Positions 46,794-55,563 of a stretch of 64,000 nt of DNA are shown one piece after another. This DNA is from Lentzea sp. NEAU-D7 (GTDB lineage Bacteria > Actinomycetota > Actinomycetes > Mycobacteriales > Pseudonocardiaceae), in NCBI RefSeq assembly GCF_026242055.1, contig NZ_JAPJDL010000016.1:81282-145281 (forward strand). The letters are read 5' to 3'. A program made the translations under genes and the position numbers. A model generated the notes under the pieces. It was not told where the DNA came from. It ran no database searches and saw only the letters and a program-made list of their open reading frames with translations. Each line of letters starts with the position of its first letter. Positions within the stretch are counted from its first letter, which is position 1.

Positions 46794-47357
46794 ATGGGGG
46801 AGATCGAGTGGATCAGGCCGCCCCGCCTCACCGAGGTCGTGGCCGCCTACCAGGGTTTCGCTTTCGGCGCGGGTGTCCGAACGGGACTGGTCGGCCAGCT
46901 GGCCGCGTGTTCGGCGGAGGACCCGGCCGCCGCATTGGCGCAGTGGGCGTCGGAGCCCGGCGTCCAGCCCGACCTGGTGTCCTGGCAGAGCGCTCGCGAC
47001 CTGGTCAAGAACAGCTATCGCGGCAAGATCAGGTCACAGGGGTCCGGCGCGTTGATCTGGGCGCTGCCCGCCGCCGTCCGACGGCTCGACGCCGATCAGA
47101 TCCGTGAGCTGGTCGCGCTCACCCACGGCCCGGACTCCGCGGCCGCCGAGGTCGTGATCATGCTGGCCTCGCACCTCTTCACGCCGTCGAAGCTCGACCC
47201 GCCGGACGCCGACGTCTTCACCGCCGCGGGTGCGCTGGCGCAGGCCGTTCGCGGTGAGGGCCGTGGTGTCGCGAGGGCCATCGCGGGTGCGCTGGAGGGC
47301 GGGCCCGAGCACGACGTCCGGCTCGTGGCCGAAGAGCTGTACCGGAGGTCGTGGTGA
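46794..47357 (+). CDS. Hypothetical protein coupled to an ADP-ribosylglycohydrolase
   Basis: This 187-aa largely helical protein begins MGEIEWIRPPRLTEVVAAYQ and contains SWQSARDLVKNSYRGKIRSQ and EVVIMLASHLFTPSKLD. I recognise no family, signal peptide or membrane segment. The start ATG is 9 nt after TAGGGT (46779-46784), so the leader is very short. The last codons overlap the start of the ADP-ribosylglycohydrolase gene by 4 nt, so the products are probably made together and may work together. Confidence 0.65.
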   Translation: MGEIEWIRPPRLTEVVAAYQGFAFGAGVRTGLVGQLAACSAEDPAAALAQWASEPGVQPDLVSWQSARDLVKNSYRGKIRSQGSGALIWALPAAVRRLDADQIRELVALTHGPDSAAAEVVIMLASHLFTPSKLDPPDADVFTAAGALAQAVRGEGRGVARAIAGALEGGPEHDVRLVAEELYRRSW

Positions 47358-48826
47358 ACCCGCTGACGCCGGTGGAACAGCTCCTGCACGAGCACGGGGA
47401 CGACGTGAACGGCTTCGGGCGCCACGCCGCGCACGGTGAGCTGCTCATCCTCGGCGAGGCCCTGATGACCGCCGCCGACGTCCTCCTCCTCTACACCGAG
47501 GAGTCGCGGCTGCCTGCGGGCGTCGAGCAGTGGATCCGCGTGCCGCTGCACACCGTCCTGAGCAGGCTCGTCGCCACCAAGCCGCGGCTGCACGTCAATC
47601 CCGGCCTGCCGTACGAGGCCGAGTTCGACTTCGTGGAGCTGGCCGAAGCCGCCGCGGAGCATATGCGCAGCTGCGGATGCGGCGAGCGGCCGTCCGCCAC
47701 GCGCGAGACCAGCCGCTGGGTCGACCCCGGGGGCCGGCGGTTCTTCGTGGTGCCGCACAAGGACAGCTCGCGGCTGCGCGGGTGCCTGATCGGCGGCGCT
47801 GTCGGTGACGCGCTCGGTGCGAACACCGAGAACCTGCCGATGGAGGTCGTCTACGAACGCCACGGGCCGGACGGCATCACCGACCTGCCCGAGAAGCCGG
47901 ACATCACCGACGACACCCAGATGACGCTGTTCACGTTCGAGGCGGTCATCAGGGCGCACGTGCGGGAACGGACCAGCGGCGAGCGCGACATCACCGGCGT
48001 CACGCAGAACGCCTACCAGCGCTGGCTGCACACCCAGAAGACGCCGTGGGACGAGGCACGCGGCATCCACTCCACTGTGGACGAACCGGACGGCTGGCTG
48101 GTCACCCACCGCGACCTCTTCCGGATGCGGGCGCCCGGTCTCACGTGCACGAGCGCGTTGCAGGAGTACGCCCGCACCGGCGAGCGGGCGACGATCACCA
48201 AGCCCGTCAACAACTCCAAGGGGTGCGGGGGCACCATGCGGGTCGCGCCGGTCGCCCTCGCCGACGACGATCCGGCCGAGGTGTTCGCACTGGCGGCGGC
48301 CAACGCGGCACTGACGCACGGCCACCCGAGCGGCTACCTCTCGGCGGGCGTGTTCGCCGTGCTGGTGCACCAACTGTTGCGCGGCAAGGCCGTGCCGGAC
48401 GCGCTGGACGTCGCCGTCGACTCGCTGGTCCGGCACGAGGGCCACGAGGAGGTCGTCGCGGGCATCGAGCACGCCCTCGAACTCGCGGCGCTCGGCGGAC
48501 CGAGCGTGGCGCGGGTCGAGGAACTGGGCCGCGGCGGTGTCGGCGACACGGCGCTCGCCATCGCGCTGTACTCGGTGCTGGCCACCGACGACCCGAACGA
48601 GGCGCTGCTGGTCTCGGTCAACCACGGCGGCGACAACGACTCGACGGCGTCCATGGCCGGCAACCTCGCCGGAGCGCTGCACGGCGTCGAGAAGATCCGC
48701 CCGGACTGGGGCGAGCGCGTGCAGTTCCGGTCCGTCATCGACCGGATGGTCGCGGACTGGGAACTGGAGAAGAGCGGGGTAGCGCCGGTGAGCCGGGAGT
48801 GGTTCGTCCGGTATCCACCGTCCTAG
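47354..48826 (+). CDS. ADP-ribosylglycohydrolase (DraG-like) with extra N-terminal domain
   Basis: In this 490-aa protein, residues about 140-480 form the ADP-ribosylglycohydrolase fold. GCLIGGAVGDALGA and ITDDTQMTLFTFEAV supply the first magnesium ligands, NNSKGCGGTMRVAPVA follows, and GGDNDSTASMAGNLAGALHG supplies the second set. It should remove ADP-ribose from proteins, nucleic acids or small molecules. The first about 135 residues (EQLLHEHGDDVNGFGRHAAH, later RSCGCGERPSATRETSRWVD) are not part of that fold and match nothing I know. The GTG at 47354 is preferred over 47351 because GGAGG is then 5 nt away and gives the usual 4-nt overlap with the upstream gene. No ADP-ribosyltransferase was found nearby. 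Confidence 0.88.
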   Translation: MNPLTPVEQLLHEHGDDVNGFGRHAAHGELLILGEALMTAADVLLLYTEESRLPAGVEQWIRVPLHTVLSRLVATKPRLHVNPGLPYEAEFDFVELAEAAAEHMRSCGCGERPSATRETSRWVDPGGRRFFVVPHKDSSRLRGCLIGGAVGDALGANTENLPMEVVYERHGPDGITDLPEKPDITDDTQMTLFTFEAVIRAHVRERTSGERDITGVTQNAYQRWLHTQKTPWDEARGIHSTVDEPDGWLVTHRDLFRMRAPGLTCTSALQEYARTGERATITKPVNNSKGCGGTMRVAPVALADDDPAEVFALAAANAALTHGHPSGYLSAGVFAVLVHQLLRGKAVPDALDVAVDSLVRHEGHEEVVAGIEHALELAALGGPSVARVEELGRGGVGDTALAIALYSVLATDDPNEALLVSVNHGGDNDSTASMAGNLAGALHGVEKIRPDWGERVQFRSVIDRMVADWELEKSGVAPVSREWFVRYPPS

Positions 48827-48836
48827 GGTGTGATCC

Positions 48837-49574
48837 ATGGCCGAGAGCGACGATCAGTACGACGCGTTGGGCGCGATCTACGAGCGCGCCAAGCACATCC
48901 CGACCGGACTGGCCGAGCGCGCGACGCTGCTGTCCGCGGTCGGTGACCTGCTGGGCCGCTCGGTGCTGGACGTGGCCTGCGGTACGGGGTTCTACGCCCG
49001 GCTCTTCCACGACCTCGGCGCGACGAAGGTCGTGGGCGTCGACTCGTCCGGCGAGATGATCGGCTACGCCCGCCACGTCGAGGAACGCGAACCGCGGGGC
49101 ATCACCTACGAGCAGCACGACGCGGCGGACCTGCCGGTGCTCGGCGAGTTCGACGTCGTGACGGCCGTGTGGCTGCTGGGCTACGCGGACGACGAGCCCG
49201 CGCTCGACACCATGATCGCGAACCTGACCGCGAACCTCGCTCCTGACGGCCGGCTCGTCGTGCTGGTGCCGAACCCGGACGCCGACTGGGACCTGCTCGG
49301 GCAGTACGGCCGCTACGGCTACGAGATCACCCGGACCGGCCCGATGAACGTGAAACAGCCGGTCAAGGTGCACGTCCTGGGCGATCCGCCGTTCGACTTC
49401 GACTCGTTCTACTGGGAACGCGGCGTGTTCGACGCGGCGCTGAGCCGAGCGGGTCTCGAAGTCACGCGCCAGCCCGCCGTGACGCCGGACGACGAGCGCG
49501 GCGAGGAGTTCTGGGGCCCGCTGCGGACGTCCCCGAGCTTCGCCGTCTTCTCCGCCGTGCGGGGCGTCCAGTGA
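48837..49574 (+). CDS. Class I SAM-dependent methyltransferase
   Basis: This 245-aa cytosolic enzyme has motif I SVLDVACGTGFYARLFHDLG with the SAM-binding GxG, the acidic loop VVGVDSSGEMI, FDVVTAVWLLGYADDEPALD and the ANLAPDGRLVVLVPNP post-motif. The N-terminus DQYDALGAIYERAKHIPTGL resembles toxin/small-molecule methyltransferases. Substrate unknown. The ATG at 48837 is 7 nt after TAGGGT (48824-48829), suggesting an own leaderless promoter although it follows the DraG-like gene by 10 bp. Its stop overlaps the next GTG. Confidence 0.88.
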   Translation: MAESDDQYDALGAIYERAKHIPTGLAERATLLSAVGDLLGRSVLDVACGTGFYARLFHDLGATKVVGVDSSGEMIGYARHVEEREPRGITYEQHDAADLPVLGEFDVVTAVWLLGYADDEPALDTMIANLTANLAPDGRLVVLVPNPDADWDLLGQYGRYGYEITRTGPMNVKQPVKVHVLGDPPFDFDSFYWERGVFDAALSRAGLEVTRQPAVTPDDERGEEFWGPLRTSPSFAVFSAVRGVQ

Positions 49575-50977
49575 TCGTTCTGGCGGTGGACCTCGGCACC
49601 ACGGCGACCAAGGTCGTCGCGGTCGACGAGCAGGCACGTGTCGTCGCCTCGACCGAACGCGGCTATCCCATGCGCACCAGCGGTCTCGAGGCCACGCACG
49701 ACCCGCGGCAGGTGCTCGACGCCGCGCTCGACGCACTTCGCGAACTGGCGACCGAGGACGTGCGGGCCATCGCGCTGACCGGTGCGATGCACTCGATCAT
49801 GGGCCTGGACGCGGACCTGAGCCCCGTCACGGACGCGCTGAGCTGGGCGGACAACCGCGCGATCGAGCAGACCGAACGGCTGCGGGGCACCGCGGAAGGC
49901 CGTGCGCTGCACCAGGCGACCGGTGCGCCGATCCACTCGTTCACCCCGCTGATGAAGCTCGCCTGGTTCCACGAGAACGGTGTCCGGGCCGCGAAGTGGT
50001 GCGAGATCAAGGACTTCGTGCACCTGCACCTGACCGGTGTGCTGATCAACGAGCACTCGTCCGGCTCCGGCACGGGCCTGATGAACGTCCACACCCTGCA
50101 GTGGCACGAGCCGTCGCTGGAGTTCGCGGGCGTCACCGCGGACCAGCTCCCGCCGCTGGTCGAGCCCACGCACTCGACGCCGCTGACGGCCCTGATCCCC
50201 GGACTGCGACCCGGCATCCCGGTGGTCGTCGGCGGTGGCGACGGGCCGCTGGGCAACCTCGGCGTCGGCGCGGCCAGCCCCGGTGCGGGCGCGGTCTCGC
50301 TCGGCACGTCGGGCGCACTCCGCGTGGCGCAGCAGGGGCCGGGGGTCGACGAGGAAGGGCGCACGTTCAGCTACGCCATCGGCGAGGGCATCTGGGTTCG
50401 CGGCGGCGCGATCAGCAACGGCGGTGTGGTCGCCCAGTGGGCCGCGGAGACGTTCGGCATCCCGGTCGGCGACCTGCTCGCCCAGGCAGCCGACGCCGAC
50501 TCCGACGGGCTCGTGGCGCTGCCGTACCTGCTGGGCGAACGGGCACCGTGGTGGGACCCGACCGCGCACGCGGCGTTGCTCGGCCTCCGGCGTGAACACA
50601 CTCCTCAGCAGATCACCAAAGCTCTGGTCGAGGGTGTGTGTCAGCAGTTGGCGCTCGTGCTGGACGCAGTGCCGCACGTCGAGTCGTTGCGGATCACCGG
50701 CGGTGCGTTCCGCGCTCCGATCTGGGCGCAGACCCTCGCGAACACGCTCGGCATGCCGTTGCACCTCGCCGAGGACAGCGGCGGTTCGGCCGTGGGTGCG
50801 GCGCTGCTGGCGTGGCGGGCGCTGGGCGAGATCGAGTCGCTGACCGTCGACCTCGTGCGGCCGACGCTGACGATCACACCGGACGAGAAGCAGGTCGAGA
50901 GGTACGCGAACGCACGGCCGTTCGTCGTGAAGGCCTACCGGGCACTGGAAGAGCTGTATGGCGAATCACATCGTTAG
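49571..50977 (+). CDS. FGGY family carbohydrate kinase, gluconokinase-like
   Basis: This 468-aa sugar kinase has the ATPase phosphate-1 loop VLAVDLGTTATKVVAVDE, IALTGAMHSIMGLD, SWADNRAIEQTERLRGTAEG, the phosphate-2 GTSGALR and LPYLLGERAPWWDP, and LRITGGAFRAPIWAQTLANT near the C-terminus. SWADNR and the GERAPWWDP loop are typical of gluconate kinases in the FGGY family; other sugar acids remain possible. It starts with a GTG overlapping the methyltransferase stop (GTGA). Two MFS transporters follow, but they lack sugar-porter signatures. Confidence 0.87.
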   Translation: MIVLAVDLGTTATKVVAVDEQARVVASTERGYPMRTSGLEATHDPRQVLDAALDALRELATEDVRAIALTGAMHSIMGLDADLSPVTDALSWADNRAIEQTERLRGTAEGRALHQATGAPIHSFTPLMKLAWFHENGVRAAKWCEIKDFVHLHLTGVLINEHSSGSGTGLMNVHTLQWHEPSLEFAGVTADQLPPLVEPTHSTPLTALIPGLRPGIPVVVGGGDGPLGNLGVGAASPGAGAVSLGTSGALRVAQQGPGVDEEGRTFSYAIGEGIWVRGGAISNGGVVAQWAAETFGIPVGDLLAQAADADSDGLVALPYLLGERAPWWDPTAHAALLGLRREHTPQQITKALVEGVCQQLALVLDAVPHVESLRITGGAFRAPIWAQTLANTLGMPLHLAEDSGGSAVGAALLAWRALGEIESLTVDLVRPTLTITPDEKQVERYANARPFVVKAYRALEELYGESHR

Positions 50978-50992
50978 CAAAGAAAACCTTTT

Positions 50993-51012
50993 GCCATCCG
51001 CGTGAGGATGGC
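50993..51012 (+). promoter_or_regulatory. Hairpin over the ribosome site of the first MFS gene
   Basis: GCCATCC (50993-50999) and GGATGGC (51006-51012) form a 7-bp stem with the GAGG ribosome site partly inside. It could terminate upstream transcription or modulate translation. Confidence 0.35.
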
Positions 51013-51015
51013 GGT

Positions 51016-52206
51016 GTGGACCTCGCCCCCTTCAAGCACGTCCTGATGCTGCCCAGAGTCCGTCCGTTCGCACTGTTGATGTTCTTCGCGAGGATGCCTC
51101 CGGCGGCCACGGGCGTGATCCTGACGCTGCACGTCGCGGTCACGCTGGACCGGGGCTACGGCGCGGCGGGACTGGTCGGGGCGGCGGGCACCATCGGCAT
51201 GGGGCTCGGTGCCCCGCTGATGGGCAGGCTGATCGACGCGCGAGGCCTGCGGTCGATGCTGGGCGTGAGCATCACGGCCTCGGCGGCGTTCTGGCTCACG
51301 GCGCCGCTGATGGGCTACTGGACGTTGCTGGTGACGTCGTTCCTGGTCGGGCTGCTCGGCGTGCCGATGATGTCGATCGGCCGGCAGGTCATCACCGCCC
51401 TCGTGCCGGAGAGCCGGCGCCGCGTCGCGCTGTCCGTCGACTCGATCTCGGTCGAGCTGTCGTTCATGGGCGGACCGGCGCTCGGCGTGTTCGTCGCGAC
51501 GAAGTTCTCCACGAACGCCGCGCTGTGGTTCATCGGCGGCTCGATCCTGGTCGCCGGGGTGCTCCTGTACTGGGCGAACCCGCCGATGGTGCACGAGGAC
51601 GAGGTGGTCGACGGGCCGCAGCCGCGCGTGTTCGAGTGGATGCGCGGACGGATCGTCGGCGTGCTGGTCGTGTGCGCCGGGGCGACGGTGTGCCTCGCGG
51701 GCATGGAGGTCTCGGCGATCGCCTCGCTCGAGCACATCGGCAAGCAGAGCTGGCTCGGCGCGGTGTTCTTCGCGATGTGCGCGGCGTCGATCGTCGGCGG
51801 CCTGGTCTACGGCGGCGTGAAGAGGGTGCCGAGCGTCCTGGTGCTGCTCGTCCTGATGGCCGCCCTGGAGATTCCGGTGGGCCTGGGCGACGGCAACGTG
51901 CTGCTGCTGTGCCTGCTCCTCGTGCCGATGAACCTCATGTGTGCGCCGTTGATCGCGGCCTCCGGTGAACACATCAGCAGGCTTGCGCCGCCCACCGCCC
52001 GTGGCCTGGCACTGGGCCTGCAGGGGTCGGCGTTCACCGTCGGCAACGCGATCGGCGCACCGATCGCCGGCGTCGCGATCGACCGCGGGGGAGCGCCCGC
52101 CGGGTTCGCGATCGTCGGCGTCATCGGACTGCTGGTCGCGGGTGTCGCCTGGGTGCTCTCGCGGCAGAACAAACCCGTTGCCAACCAGGTGACGATGTCC
52201 TCGTGA
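51016..52206 (+). CDS. MFS transporter (paralog 1 of a tandem pair)
   Basis: This 396-aa permease has twelve hydrophobic segments: DLAPFKHVLMLPRVRPFALL at the N-terminus, the GRLIDARGLRSMLGVSITAS loop motif, then MMSIGRQVITALVPESRRRV, SLEHIGKQSWLGAVFFAMCA and SRLAPPTARGLALGLQGSAF. It is closely related to the gene downstream. The set-like pattern suggests drug or metabolite efflux, but the substrate is unknown. GTG start at 51016; the stop overlaps the next gene's start. Confidence 0.87.
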   Translation: MDLAPFKHVLMLPRVRPFALLMFFARMPPAATGVILTLHVAVTLDRGYGAAGLVGAAGTIGMGLGAPLMGRLIDARGLRSMLGVSITASAAFWLTAPLMGYWTLLVTSFLVGLLGVPMMSIGRQVITALVPESRRRVALSVDSISVELSFMGGPALGVFVATKFSTNAALWFIGGSILVAGVLLYWANPPMVHEDEVVDGPQPRVFEWMRGRIVGVLVVCAGATVCLAGMEVSAIASLEHIGKQSWLGAVFFAMCAASIVGGLVYGGVKRVPSVLVLLVLMAALEIPVGLGDGNVLLLCLLLVPMNLMCAPLIAASGEHISRLAPPTARGLALGLQGSAFTVGNAIGAPIAGVAIDRGGAPAGFAIVGVIGLLVAGVAWVLSRQNKPVANQVTMSS

Positions 52207-53378
52207 ACCTCGCCCCGTTCAAGTCGGTCCTGGCGCTGCCGGGGGTCCGTCCCCTGATGCTGCTGATGCTGTTCGCCAGGATCCCGCCGACGGCGGCGGG
52301 CGTCACGGTGACGCTGCACGTCGTCACCACGCTCGACAAGGGCTACGCGGCGGCCGGCACGGTCGGCTTCGCGACCATGATCGGCCTCGGGCTCGGGTCG
52401 CCGTTGATGGGCAAGCTGGTCGACACCAAGGGCCTGCGGTTCGTGCTCGTGCTGAGCCTGCTCGAAGGTGCCTTCTGGGTGACGGCGCCGCTGATGGACT
52501 ACTACGTGCTGCTCGTGCTCGCGTTCGCCAACGGGCTCGTGGCCGTGCCGGTGATGTCGATCGGGCGGCAGGCGCTCACGGCGATCGTGCCCGAACCGCA
52601 GCGCAGGCCCGCGTTCTCGCTCGACTCGATCTCGGTCGAGCTGTCGTTCATGGTCGGGCCCGCGGCGGGCGTGCTGATCGCGACGAAGTTCTCGACCGGA
52701 ACTGCGCTCGTCACGATCGGTCTGGCGATCCTGACCGCGAGCGCCGTGCTGTTCCTCGTGAACCCGGTGCTGCTGCACGAGGACGACGTGATCGAGGGCC
52801 CGCCACCTCCGTTGCGGCAGTGGCTGCGCGGGCCGATGATCGCGGCGCTGATCGTCCCGTTCGGTGCCACGATGGTGTTGTCCGGCATGGAGATCTCGGC
52901 CATCGCCTCGCTGGAGCGCTCCGGTCAGCAGAGCTGGCTGGGCCTGATCTTCGTGGTGATGTGCGCGGCCTCGGCCCTCGGCGGCCTCTTCTACGGCAGC
53001 CTCAAACGGGTGCCGAGCGGCGTGTTCCTGTTGGCGTGCATGGCTTTGCTGGAGATACCCGTCGGTGTCGGGGACGGCAACGTGTGGCTGCTGGCGCTCG
53101 CGTTGGTCCCGATGAACCTCGCCTGCGCGCCGACGATCACGGCGTCGTCCGAGCTGATCGCCAAGAGCGCGCCACCCACCGCTCGCGGGCTTGCGCTGGG
53201 CCTGCAGGGCTCCGCCTTCACGTTCGGCGTCGCCGCCGGCCAGCCGCTCGCGGGGATCGCCGTGGACCACAGCGGACCCCCGCTCGGCTTCGTCGTCGCG
53301 GGCCTGGCCGGACTGCTGGTCGCCGCCGTCGGCTGGGTGCTGTCACGCCAGCGTCAGGCGGTCTCCTCCACCTCCTGA
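52203..53378 (+). CDS. MFS transporter (paralog 2 of a tandem pair)
   Basis: This 391-aa permease is clearly duplicated from the previous gene: NLAPFKSVLALPGVRPLMLL, GKLVDTKGLRFVLVLSLLEG, VMSIGRQALTAIVPEPQRRP, SLERSGQQSWLGLIFVVMCA and AKSAPPTARGLALGLQGSAF. The GTG overlaps the stop of copy 1 (GTGA). The two could be independent permeases or a pair; MFS proteins normally act as monomers. It overlaps the converging esterase by 25 bp. Confidence 0.87.
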   Translation: MNLAPFKSVLALPGVRPLMLLMLFARIPPTAAGVTVTLHVVTTLDKGYAAAGTVGFATMIGLGLGSPLMGKLVDTKGLRFVLVLSLLEGAFWVTAPLMDYYVLLVLAFANGLVAVPVMSIGRQALTAIVPEPQRRPAFSLDSISVELSFMVGPAAGVLIATKFSTGTALVTIGLAILTASAVLFLVNPVLLHEDDVIEGPPPPLRQWLRGPMIAALIVPFGATMVLSGMEISAIASLERSGQQSWLGLIFVVMCAASALGGLFYGSLKRVPSGVFLLACMALLEIPVGVGDGNVWLLALALVPMNLACAPTITASSELIAKSAPPTARGLALGLQGSAFTFGVAAGQPLAGIAVDHSGPPLGFVVAGLAGLLVAAVGWVLSRQRQAVSSTS

Positions 53379-54406
53379 GCGGAGTTGGCCAGCGCGAAAC
53401 CGGTCCGCAGCGCACCGACGGCCTCGGACACGGCCTCGCGGAAGATCCCGCCGACACCGAGCACGTTCGCGAAGCCGTGGAACAGGCCTTCGTGCCTGCG
53501 CAGCACGACCGGCACGCCGTCGGCGGCCAGGCGTTCCGCGAAGGCCTCGCCCTCGTCGCGCAACGGGTCGTAGCCCGCGGTCGCGATGTAGGTCGGCGGC
53601 AGGTTCGACAGGTCCTCGGCCAGCATGATCGACAGGCGCGGGTCGTGCCGGTCCTTGCCGCCGGGGGTGTACTGGTCGAGGAACCAGTCCATCTTCTCGT
53701 CGGTCAGGAAGAACCCGTTGCCGAAGATCTCACGCGACCGGCGACGCACCGACGCGTCCACGCCGGGGTAGAAGAGCAGCAGGAACGAGAGGTCGATCTC
53801 GGCGCCGTGAGCCGTCACGGCGGCCAGGTTGCCGCCCGCGCTGTCGCCGCCGAGCGCGATCCGCCTCGGGTCGATGCCCAGGTCGTCCGCCTTCGCGACG
53901 GCGTAGCGCAGCACCTCGGCGGCGTCGTCGGCCGCGGCGGGGAACGGGGCCTCCGGAGCGAGCCGGTAGTCGGCCGCGAGCACCCGGATGCCCGCCTCCC
54001 TCGCGAGGAACCGGCAGAGGTTGTCGTGGCTCTCCAGACTGCCCGTCACCCAGCCGCCACCGTGGTAGAAGATCAGCAACGGCGAGCCGGGCGCGAGCAG
54101 CCGCGGCGTGTAGATCCGGCCGGCGAACTCCCCGATCGTGAGATCGCGCGAACCCACTCCGGTGATCTTCGGACCGGAGACGAGCTTCGAACTCAACTCC
54201 AGGTCCAGTCGGCTCTCGGATGCTGTCCTCGTGCGCCACTCCGTCCCGGTCAGCTGCTGGAGCCTGAGCAGCAGCTGAGCCTCCGGGTGCAGGTCCTGGC
54301 CGTCCAGGCGGATCGGGGCACCGGCGATGAGGCGGCGCACAGGGCCTGGCAGACCGAACGCGAAGCGCAGAGCACCGGCCATCACGGCCGCCTGGAAGTT
54401 CGACAT
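53354..54406 (-). CDS. Alpha/beta hydrolase, hormone-sensitive-lipase (HSL) family esterase
   Basis: This 350-aa esterase has the oxyanion-hole motif IFYHGGGWVTGSLESHDNLC, nucleophile elbow IALGGDSAGGNLAAV, catalytic Asp in TAGYDPLRDEGEAF and His in HEGLFHGFANVLG. ADYRLAPEAPFPAAADDAAE is the family's conserved segment. It likely hydrolyses short-chain acyl esters; a cap helix is N-terminal (ALRFAFGLPGPVRRLIAGAP). No signal peptide. It is divergent from the FMN reductase gene, with two small palindromes in the spacer. Confidence 0.92.
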   Translation of the reverse strand: MSNFQAAVMAGALRFAFGLPGPVRRLIAGAPIRLDGQDLHPEAQLLLRLQQLTGTEWRTRTASESRLDLELSSKLVSGPKITGVGSRDLTIGEFAGRIYTPRLLAPGSPLLIFYHGGGWVTGSLESHDNLCRFLAREAGIRVLAADYRLAPEAPFPAAADDAAEVLRYAVAKADDLGIDPRRIALGGDSAGGNLAAVTAHGAEIDLSFLLLFYPGVDASVRRRSREIFGNGFFLTDEKMDWFLDQYTPGGKDRHDPRLSIMLAEDLSNLPPTYIATAGYDPLRDEGEAFAERLAADGVPVVLRRHEGLFHGFANVLGVGGIFREAVSEAVGALRTGFALANSAQEVEETA

Positions 54407-54414
54407 GTGGTGCA

Positions 54415-54454
54415 GGTTACTAGCGAGTAGTGCTGGATCTCCAGGTAGCTGGAG
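54415..54454. promoter_or_regulatory. Two short palindromes between esterase and FMN reductase genes
   Basis: TACT-AGCG-AGTA near 54418-54429 and CTCCAG-GTAG-CTGGAG at 54439-54454 lie in the 65-bp divergent spacer and could be regulator-binding sites. Confidence 0.4.
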
Positions 54455-54471
54455 GTGGAAGGATCGTTGGC

Positions 54472-55044
54472 ATGACGGTGACGGTGGTGGGCATCGGCGG
54501 CTCGATCAGGTCCGACTCGCAGTCCGAAAGGGCGCTGCGAGTGGCTCTGGAGGGCGCTCGTGAGCTCGGTGCGCAGACGATCCAGTACAGCGGCCCCGAC
54601 CTGGTGCTCCCGTTCTACGACCCGTCGGTCCCGGACCGCACGGACATCGCACTCCGCATGGTCGAGGACCTGCGGCGGTGCGACGGCGTGATCGTCGTGT
54701 CGCCCGGCTACCACGGCACCGTGTCCGGCCTGGTCAAGAACGCCCTCGACTACATCGAGGACCTGCGCGACGACGACCGCCCGTACCTCGACGGACGCGC
54801 GGTCGGCACCATCACCGCCGCCTACGGCTGGCAGGCCGCGGTGAACACGCTCGCCGCGGTTCGCTCGATCGTGCACGCCCTGCGCGGCTGGCCGACGCCA
54901 CTGGGCTCCGCCATCAACTCCGCCCAGGTCAAGTTCGACGGAGACGGCGCCTGCTCCGACGCCGACGTCGACCGCAACCTGCGGATGATCGGCCGCCAGG
55001 TGGCCGAGTTCGCGCTGCGCCGCCCCATCTCGGACGTGAACTGA
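54472..55044 (+). CDS. NADPH-dependent FMN reductase family protein
   Basis: This 190-aa flavodoxin-like protein begins TVTVVGIGGSIRSDSQSERA, the FMN phosphate loop, followed by PFYDPSVPDRTD, CDGVIVVSPGYHGTVSGLVK then NALDYIEDL, and VGTITAAYGWQAAVNTLAA. The motif GYHGTVSG with the following KNALDY is diagnostic of the YieF/SsuE-type fold. It probably reduces FMN or quinones and may help against oxidative stress; Ohr and Dps genes follow. The ATG at 54472 is preferred to upstream in-frame codons because it begins at the first beta strand. Confidence 0.87.
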   Translation: MTVTVVGIGGSIRSDSQSERALRVALEGARELGAQTIQYSGPDLVLPFYDPSVPDRTDIALRMVEDLRRCDGVIVVSPGYHGTVSGLVKNALDYIEDLRDDDRPYLDGRAVGTITAAYGWQAAVNTLAAVRSIVHALRGWPTPLGSAINSAQVKFDGDGACSDADVDRNLRMIGRQVAEFALRRPISDVN

Positions 55045-55125
55045 GTCACGACGGGGCATTTAGGTCGCGCACGATGCGTTCTCCCTCAGTGAAAGGCTTT
55101 GACCACTGACTCAAGGGAGAGCGGA

Positions 55126-55548
55126 ATGGAAGCGCTGTACACGGCTGAGGCGACTGCTTACGGCGAAGGCCGCAACGGCGAGGTGCGTTCCTCCGACGGC
55201 GTGATCGACGAGGTCCTGTCGGTCCCGAAGGAGATGGGCGGCCCCGGCGGAGACGCGACCAACCCCGAGCAGCTCTTCGCAGCCGGTTACTCGGCGTGCT
55301 TCAACTCCGCTATCGCAGCAGTCGCGCGCGGGGGGAAGATTCAGATCGCTTCTTCTGAGGTAACCGCCAAGGTGGGGATCGGCTCCAACGGCACCGGCGG
55401 CTTCCAACTGGCCGTCGAGCTCGCGGTGAAGATCCCCGGACTCGACCAGGCGGTCGCGGAAAAGCTCGTCGAGCAGGCCCACCAGGTCTGCCCGTACTCG
55501 AACGCGACGCGCGGCAACATCGAGGTGGCGCTCACCGTCACCGTCTAG
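55126..55548 (+). CDS. Organic hydroperoxide resistance protein (Ohr/OsmC family)
   Basis: This 140-aa peroxidase opens MEALYTAEATAYGEGRNGEV. It carries the two catalytic cysteines in FAAGYSACFNSAIAAVA and AHQVCPYSNATRGN, plus the conserved Arg/Glu pair region TNPEQLF. It reduces organic peroxides, with lipoylated protein as the electron donor in known Ohr enzymes. The ATG at 55126 has AGGGAGA about 7 nt upstream. It lies 15 bp before the Dps gene, a sensible oxidative-stress pair. No adjacent OhrR gene is seen. Confidence 0.92.
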   Translation: MEALYTAEATAYGEGRNGEVRSSDGVIDEVLSVPKEMGGPGGDATNPEQLFAAGYSACFNSAIAAVARGGKIQIASSEVTAKVGIGSNGTGGFQLAVELAVKIPGLDQAVAEKLVEQAHQVCPYSNATRGNIEVALTVTV

Positions 55549-55563
55549 GAGGCGCGTTTCACC

